Below are positions 57,985 through 64,000 of a stretch of DNA of 64,000 nucleotides, piece by piece. The stretch's first letter is position 1, and every line of letters starts with the position of its first letter. Origin of the DNA: Smallanthus sonchifolius (Eukaryota; Streptophyta; Magnoliopsida; Asterales; Asteraceae); contig CM042042.1 of NCBI GenBank assembly GCA_023525975.1, positions 47,813,880-47,877,879 on the forward strand. Reading direction: 5' to 3'. Both the position numbers and the translations under genes were made by a program. The notes under the pieces were generated by a model. It ran no database searches. It was not told the DNA's origin and worked only from the letters and a program-made list of their open reading frames with translations.

Positions 57985-60900
57985 CAGGGCCGGCCCAATG
58001 CACAAAATATTTAAGCTGTTGCTTTGGGCCCCCAATTATTTGGAGCCCCCAATTTAAAAAAAAATCACACACAGGCCTGGGCTGGCCCAATGCACAAAAT
58101 ATTTAAGCTGTTGCTTTGGGTCCCCCAATTTAAAAAAAAAATTCACACACGGGTTTGGGAGGACCGACAGATGGCGGTAAAGGATATTGCATTTGGTTTT
58201 TTTAGAGACAAATTTCTGGAGCCATACCAGTCTCGACCTACTCTTCGGAGTCACAACCTGCATCGCATTTCGCCTTCGGAAGCTGAGAGTTTGATTCTTC
58301 CTTTTTCGAGTCTTGAAATTAAAAACGCCGTTTGGGACTGCGCTAGCGATAGGGCGCCGGGGCCTGATGGTTTTAATTTAAAATTCATAAAGAGGTGTTG
58401 GTCTTTCTTGCATGAGGACTTTTATAGGCTTTGCGAGGAGTTTTTTCTTAGAGCCGAAATTAGTCCGGGGTGTGCCTCTTCTTTCATTGCCCTTATTCCA
58501 AAAAAAATGTGACCCACTGTGCTTTAATGATTTTAGGTCGATTAGTTTGATCAGATGCATCAACAAAGTTATATCGAAGGTGTTGGCAAACAGATTGAAG
58601 AAGGTTATTCACCCGCTCATTTCGGAGGAGCAGTCGGCCTTTTGGCGAACCGGAGTATTCTTGATGGGCCGCTGGTTCTTAATGAAGTAGTCGCATGGAT
58701 GAAACGATCGAAGACCTCGGGTATGTTATTTAAAGTAGACATTGACAAAGCCTTTGATTCGGTTAGTTGGGTGTTTCTTGATTCAATCTTGGACCAAATG
58801 AATTTCCCGCAAAAATGGCGGTTGTGGATTGGCGTCGTTTTGTTCTCGGCCAGAGCTTTGGTTCTGGTTAACTGGTCCCCGACGCCTGAATTTAGCTGTT
58901 TCAGAGGCCTGCGACAAGGGGATCCCATTTCCCCTCTTCTCTTTATTGATGTAATGGAAGCGTTGTCGAGCGTCCTCAAGCGGGCTGTCTCCGTGGGTTT
59001 GTTTAATGGTCTGAAATGCACGGCTCGGGGCCCGACACTGTCCCATTTGTTGTATGCTGATGATGTGGTATTTATTGGTGAGTGGTCAGAAAATAATGTT
59101 AGGAACCTTTGGAGAATGCTCCGGTGTTTCTACTTGGCGTCCGACCTAAAAGTGAATCTATCAAAGAGTAGCCTATTTGGGGTTAGGATTGGTCAATCTC
59201 AGATTAATCGTCTTGCCGGGATGCTTAATTGCAAGGTTGGTTGGCGTGGGACAAGGTTATTGCTCTAGTCGATTGTGGCGGTTTGGGGTTCGGGTCTTTA
59301 CAAGATGCAAATCTTGCCATGCTTGCAAAGTGGTGGTGGAGATTCAAGCAAGAGAAATGATACTTATGGAGGAATGTTATTTGGTCAATACATCATTCGA
59401 ATAGGTCGTGGAATTTTATTCCGGCAAAAATTTCCTGTCCCGGGCCATGGAAAAACATTTTTAATATTTCAAAGGTTTTGTCTTCCTTGGGTCTTGATCT
59501 GGAAAGTAAGTTCACGGGTGTGGTTGTTAGGGGAATTGATATCCGGTTTTGGTTAGACAGATGGATTGGGGATGTGGTGCTGGCTGCATCTTCCCCTCCT
59601 TGTATGCTCTTGAAGTTGTAAAGAATTATTCGGTTGCCGACAGGTTGGGGATGGTTGACGGGGTGCCAGTTTTTAAGTGGGATTGGAATGGCACAGGTAG
59701 CTTGGCGGGGGTCGAGGACGAGATTCAGTCTCTTACTTTTCTTCTTGGTACGGCTCAAGTGGGGGACCATGGGGACTCCTAGTCTTGGTTGCTAGACCCT
59801 TTGGGTGGGTTTTCGGTTAAGAGTGTGAAGTGCCATCTTCAAGAAAACCGTTGGTCGGCGCCTCCGGTCGTTTTTGAATGGAATAATTGGGTGCCAAAAA
59901 AGGTGGGGATCCTAGCGTGGAGAGCGGGTTGGGATCGGCCGCCGGTCCGAAAAAAATGGCGGAAAGGAACATCTCGGTGCCTTCTACTCTGTGTGAGATA
60001 TGTGGTGTTAGCGAGGAATCGGTGGAACACATTTTTTGGGGGTGCGATTTTAGTCAAGCTATTTGGAATAATGTTTCGAACCAGTGTCATGTGCCTGACC
60101 TTTTCGTTTTCTCCATCAAGGACCTCTTGTCTGCCCACAAGTTCATCTGGGCCGCTCCGGCGAAAGCTAGACTGTTAAATGCAGTGATTTTAACGGCTAT
60201 GTGGTGCATTTGGAGATCCCGGAACGATCTGATTTTCAACGGTAAGGCGGTTTCGAGGGAGTGTACTATCGGTGATGTCAAGGCGCTGAGTTTCCTTTGG
60301 GTGATGAGCAGATCCAAGGCTTCATGCATCACTTGGGAGGAGTGGTGTAAGTCCGAGTGGTCGGGATGTAATTCGTAATGGATGTTTGTTTCTTTCTGTT
60401 GTTTCCTTGTTTTCTCGTTTCCTAGCTGCTTGCTAGTGGTAATAATATTTCGTTGGCCTTTCAAAAAAAAAAGGCCTCAACTCGATTATGGGATAGCTCA
60501 CGGCCTAGGTCTGAGAGAAATGAAGAGGCGATTGTTGATTTTTGCCTTTGGAACTGGAGATCAATCATGATTTTGGAATTAGAACTCACTAATAAACCTC
60601 GATTATGGTTTCTTGAACCTCATCATTTTGCCACTTCCTCGATTCTTCTCTAAAGCCGCCCCGATCGGTAACAACTAACAAAGTGCTCGATTTTAAGAGG
60701 AATGCAGGACTTCAGCAGCTCAGCTTTCTGGTTAGTTCTATACTTGTATTTGCCTGATGCTTTGATTTCGTGATATTAGACAGTAGGGATGGTAATTGGT
60801 ATTGATGATTAGTTCTATTTGATTGCTGGTTTGATTTCTGCTACTGTAAATCGATTCATTGTTAGTGCCTATTGATTTTACACTAAAATTCTAAGTCACT

Positions 60901-61348
60901 ATAATGCTAGTTGCTACTGTAAGTTCCATTTGCTAGTTGCTAATGTCTACTAATAAGTCACACTGATTTTTCTAATGGTGAATATTGATTTGCTTTAAGC
61001 TTATTGTTTCTGTTTTGCTCATAGTGAATACTGAATAGTAATTAATCTGATTTGCTTTAGGCTTATTGTTTAAGTAAAAGACTTGCTTTAGGCTAGTTTT
61101 ATTAATGTCCAATTTTAAATCCAAAATATTAATCAAGTTGTTCAAAAAGGTAAAAAGAAAAAGTACACAAGAAGTCTTGAATGAATCACAATAAGATTAA
61201 TAACATCACCTTCAGAATGCTATTTTAAATTTCGCAAACTATAAACCTTTTAGTTTATTATTGTCGGTTTTAAGCTCGGATAAAAGGAGAAGAGTTTGCC
61301 CCTAATTTTAGTTCGCTTTGGGCCACCAAAATGGTTGAGCCGTCCCTG
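57985..61348. mobile_element. hAT-type element interrupted by a LINE
   Basis: Tips CAGGGCCGGCCCA and (inverted) CAGGGACGGCTCA lie exactly inside a perfect 8-bp target duplication TGAAAACT (57977-57984 and 61349-61356). The left end contains a duplicated GGCCCAATGCACAAAATATT segment (58000 and 58086). No hAT transposase was recognised. About 2.3 kb of its 3.36 kb is the LINE at 58158-60472. Confidence 0.85.
58158..60472 (+). pseudogene. L1-type LINE, 5'-truncated, reverse transcriptase broken
   Basis: The remaining ORF2 starts at MAVKDIAFGFFRDKF, after the endonuclease. RT blocks follow: APGPDGFNLKFIKRCW, an A-run frameshift near 58501, NDFRSISLIRCINKVISKVL, a second frame change near 58640, DIDKAFDSVSW, LRQGDPISPLLF, the catalytic YADDVVF, and LKVNLSKS. 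A stop and apparent internal deletion lie near 59260; RFWLDRWIGD and the zf-RVT domain (CEICG...EHIFWGC) then WRSRNDLIFNGK follow in shifting frames. It ends with an A-run at 60463-60472. It is a dead L1-clade copy. Confidence 0.92.
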
Positions 61349-61356
61349 TGAAAACT

Positions 61357-63000
61357 GGTCACATTTTGAATAATTTAAAGCAAAACAAAAAATGAATACA
61401 ACGATTTAATTTGACATGTAAACGAACTCGAACGAGGACTATATTCGTTTGTTTAACTTTAATCAAACGAATACGAACACTTAAACGAATAATCCACCAT
61501 GGTGACGGATCCGATGGTGAGACTAAGTGTAGTGGGCGCCAAGGATAACGACGCCACTAGCCACCTCACAAAGGAGGGCACCAAACACCACTATACGGAT
61601 GGGGGCGTGAAGGGCGCTATGGGCGGGGGCGCCGTGAATTTAACGGGCGTGAAGGGCGAGTTTTGTAATTCACTTTTTTTTTCAGCTAATCACACCTTGA
61701 GAAATCACATAATTTTTTTAATCTTATTTTTTACTTTATTTAATTTGTTTTAATAAAATCATTACACACTTTTAATGGTTTAGTTAGTAAGAGCCTCACT
61801 GTCTACGTGGCAGTGACATGACAAACACTTTTACATTTTTTAATTAAACTACTAAACTTAGTCTGAAAACAAGTGTTTTTGCATTAGCAATTTGGGATTC
61901 CGTCGACGACGACGACGTCCACAACATTGGCGCAGCTTAGTGAGGGCTGGGTAACGAACAATTTCGTATACGGATTCGGATAGTGAAACGGATATCCGAA
62001 AATATATATAAAAATAATATTTTTAAATTATAAAAACCTTAAAAAAACATTATGAAATATACATATAAAAATATATATAAATATAATATATCGAGTTTTA
62101 ATTCAAATTTTCTTATTTTTAAATAATAAAAACAATTAAAAAATATATATTTCGGATATTCGGATATCCGAAATATCCGAAAATCACTATCCGAATCCAA
62201 AAATTCGGATATCCGAATTTTCGAATAATTCGGATTCGGATTTTCGGATAATTCGGGTTCGGTTTCAGATTCGGATTAGGATTATTTTGAACACCATTAG
62301 CTCAGATGTGAAAAGTAATTATATTCTAAATAATTTCAAGCAAAACAAAAATAAATATAGGGAGTTTGATGTGTAAACGAACACGAACAATGTTTGTATT
62401 TGTTCGTTTGTTTAACTTTAATCAAATAAATAAATAAAACACGAATACTTAAACAAGTATTTTTTTTGTTCATGTTCACTCATTAATAAAATAACATGCT
62501 CGTGTTAATTTATGTTTGTTCGTTAAAACGAGCATAAATTAACACAAGTGAACATCAATTAAAATTTAAAGTAAAAATAAAATTTAAATTTAAATTTAAA
62601 TAGTATTAAATTGGATTGGACTCAACTTATTTGTTTATCTAACTTGTAAACGAACGGAAATAAATGAAACTGTGATGAATGAATAGGATTTAGGGGCGAG
62701 GGTGGGTTGTTTGTAAGAAAACGTGTTCAAATAAATGATTTAAAAAAATGTACATGTTATCATCATATATTTTCTCATTAAAATCTTTTAATTTTTTTTA
62801 TTTTAAGTAAGTTTGAAATTTGTAATTTAATTATGTTAATCTTTTTATTTTTTAAAAAAGATAATATAAAATTTGAATTATAATTATTACTTAATTAAGG
62901 AAACAAAGAATTTTATTTCTTGTTTTATACATTATTTTTTATAAAAAAAATTACATTATTGTACTTTTATTTTTCTATTAAACAACCCAATATAATGCAT
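61357..63000. other. Spacer with MITE-like pieces
   Basis: 61,499-61,660 is GC-richer (GGGCGTGAAGGGCGCTATGG) and resembles a Harbinger-type MITE tip; its 84-codon frame has no domain. 61,950-62,290 carries many CGGATATCCG-like palindromes, an old MITE. The rest is AT-rich with no gene. Confidence 0.4.
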
Positions 63001-63006
63001 TACATG

Positions 63007-63414
63007 CAGGGTCGGTCATGAGCATGTGCGGGGGTGGGCGACCGCTCAGGGCCCGGTTTTTCGGGGCCCAACATTATAAATTATATATATATATATATAT
63101 ACATAATATAATATAATATATTTAATATAAACTGAGTTTAAAAACTCATTAACAATTATTCTATCATTGGGCCATGTACACATTAACATTTTTACCTAAT
63201 AAAAAAAAATTAGTGGTCGACGTCTTCTGCCTTCGAAATTCATTTGGATGAATTCAATGAAAATAAGTTTTTGAAGAAAAATAAAACATAGTGCTATTAC
63301 ATCTTTCATCATATTACTGATTTATTTTCCATATGTTTAACTTTATATTGTATATTTTTAGGGGCCCATTTTCTTTAGTTACACAGGGCCTTCGAAATCT
63401 CAGGAATGGCCCTG
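63007..63414. mobile_element. hAT-type MITE
   Basis: Tips CAGGGTCGGTCATGAG and (inverted) CAGGGCCATTCCTGAG. The 8-bp target duplication is ATTACATG (62999-63006) versus ATTACACG (63415-63422). It is 408 bp, non-coding. Confidence 0.8.
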
Positions 63415-63566
63415 ATTACACGGGTATATAACCTAGTAATTATATATATACAGATTTAATATTACCAATGCCCACAAAATGGTCCTTAAAGTGTTGTTAG
63501 GTATTTGATTTGACCAATAATTATATATAAACATACCCAGTAATATCACACTTATATATAAAAACA

Positions 63567-63969
63567 CTAGGTTAAAAACCCCGTGTATTACACGTGTTGA
63601 ATAAATACAATAAATAAATGCAATGTTATATGCTTAATAATAAATATTTACATATTACATATTTATGACATATTATTTGATTTTTTAATACAAATTTTAA
63701 AAACGTCATATAGTTACTTTTTAAAAATGTTTTATAAAAAGAATGAAATAAATGTTCAATTTCTAAAAATATTTTAAGAAAAAAAAACCTTTTTGTTTTA
63801 AATAAAAATGTTTTATAAAAAAATTACAGAAATCATAATTATTTAATAGTAGAGAGAGGCGAAAAACAAAAAATTTTAAAAAACAATTATTAAAAAATTT
63901 ATGCAATTAATAGAAGAGAGATAGGGGAAAATTTATCTCATAAAACCTTTATTTATTATGAACGATAGA
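63567..63969 (-). mobile_element. Non-autonomous Helitron (minus strand)
   Basis: On the minus strand it starts TCTATCGTTCATAATAAATA and ends with a CACGTGTAATACACGGGG hairpin, TTTTTAAC and CTAG before a T. It is a diverged inverted relative of 21706-22096. Confidence 0.8.
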
Positions 63970-64000
63970 TTTAACTTTTTTGCATTTATATTTTTTCATT

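Noticed and set aside
58054..59046. Minus-strand open frames opposite the LINE
   Set aside because: They are antisense shadows of the LINE reverse transcriptase.
61499..61753. 84-codon open frame
   Set aside because: It coincides with a GC-rich MITE-like tip; the second half is poly-Phe/Leu from T-runs.

Overview
The window looks like nuclear DNA of a flowering plant (eudicot). It is strongly AT-rich and gene-poor, and packed with plant-type transposable elements. The few host genes are typical plant genes: an intronless mitochondrial ribosomal protein L7/L12, a dehydrin with K-segments and an ABRE/RY promoter, two BCS1/AATP1-type AAA-ATPases and two nuclear tRNA-His loci. The dehydrin and the broken Harbinger-type Myb/SANT-like proteins resemble what I know from Asteraceae, so I suggest that family tentatively. 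No bacterial, viral or CRISPR-type system was seen.

Layout. 1-13,922 is an island bounded by a 1,042-bp inverted repeat whose arms were identical in every block I compared. Inside lie tRNA-His copy 1, a LINE scrap, a young but broken Copia retrotransposon (2,576-6,898) and the L7/L12 gene (8,666-9,199). 14,500-16,500 holds a dehydrin gene with a SINE in its intron and a one-base frameshift in exon 1. 16,600-28,300 is transposon territory: Helitrons (one carrying the 3' end of a SAC-domain phosphatase gene), hAT elements, a Mutator-like MITE, SINEs and tRNA-His copy 2. 29,201-31,917 is an apparently intact AAA-ATPase gene whose only intron contains a 1.1-kb Helitron. 32,600-33,600 is a broken Harbinger ORF1-like gene. 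39,415-51,774 is a diverged tandem duplication of about 6 kb; each copy serves as the empty site for insertions in the other, including a four-unit Helitron concatemer. 54,844-56,312 is a second AAA-ATPase copy, broken in Walker A. 57,985-61,348 is an hAT element with a truncated LINE inside it. The right end holds another small hAT element and a Helitron.

How the genes relate. The genes do not form an operon or pathway. The two AAA-ATPases are paralogues that share coding sequence, intron position and the TATA region. The dehydrin is a separate gene, predicted to be ABA- or seed-responsive. What joins the region is transposition and duplication: insertion sites, target-site duplications and paralogous empty sites allow a relative order of events to be read directly. 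All calls come from reading the sequence by eye, without searches.
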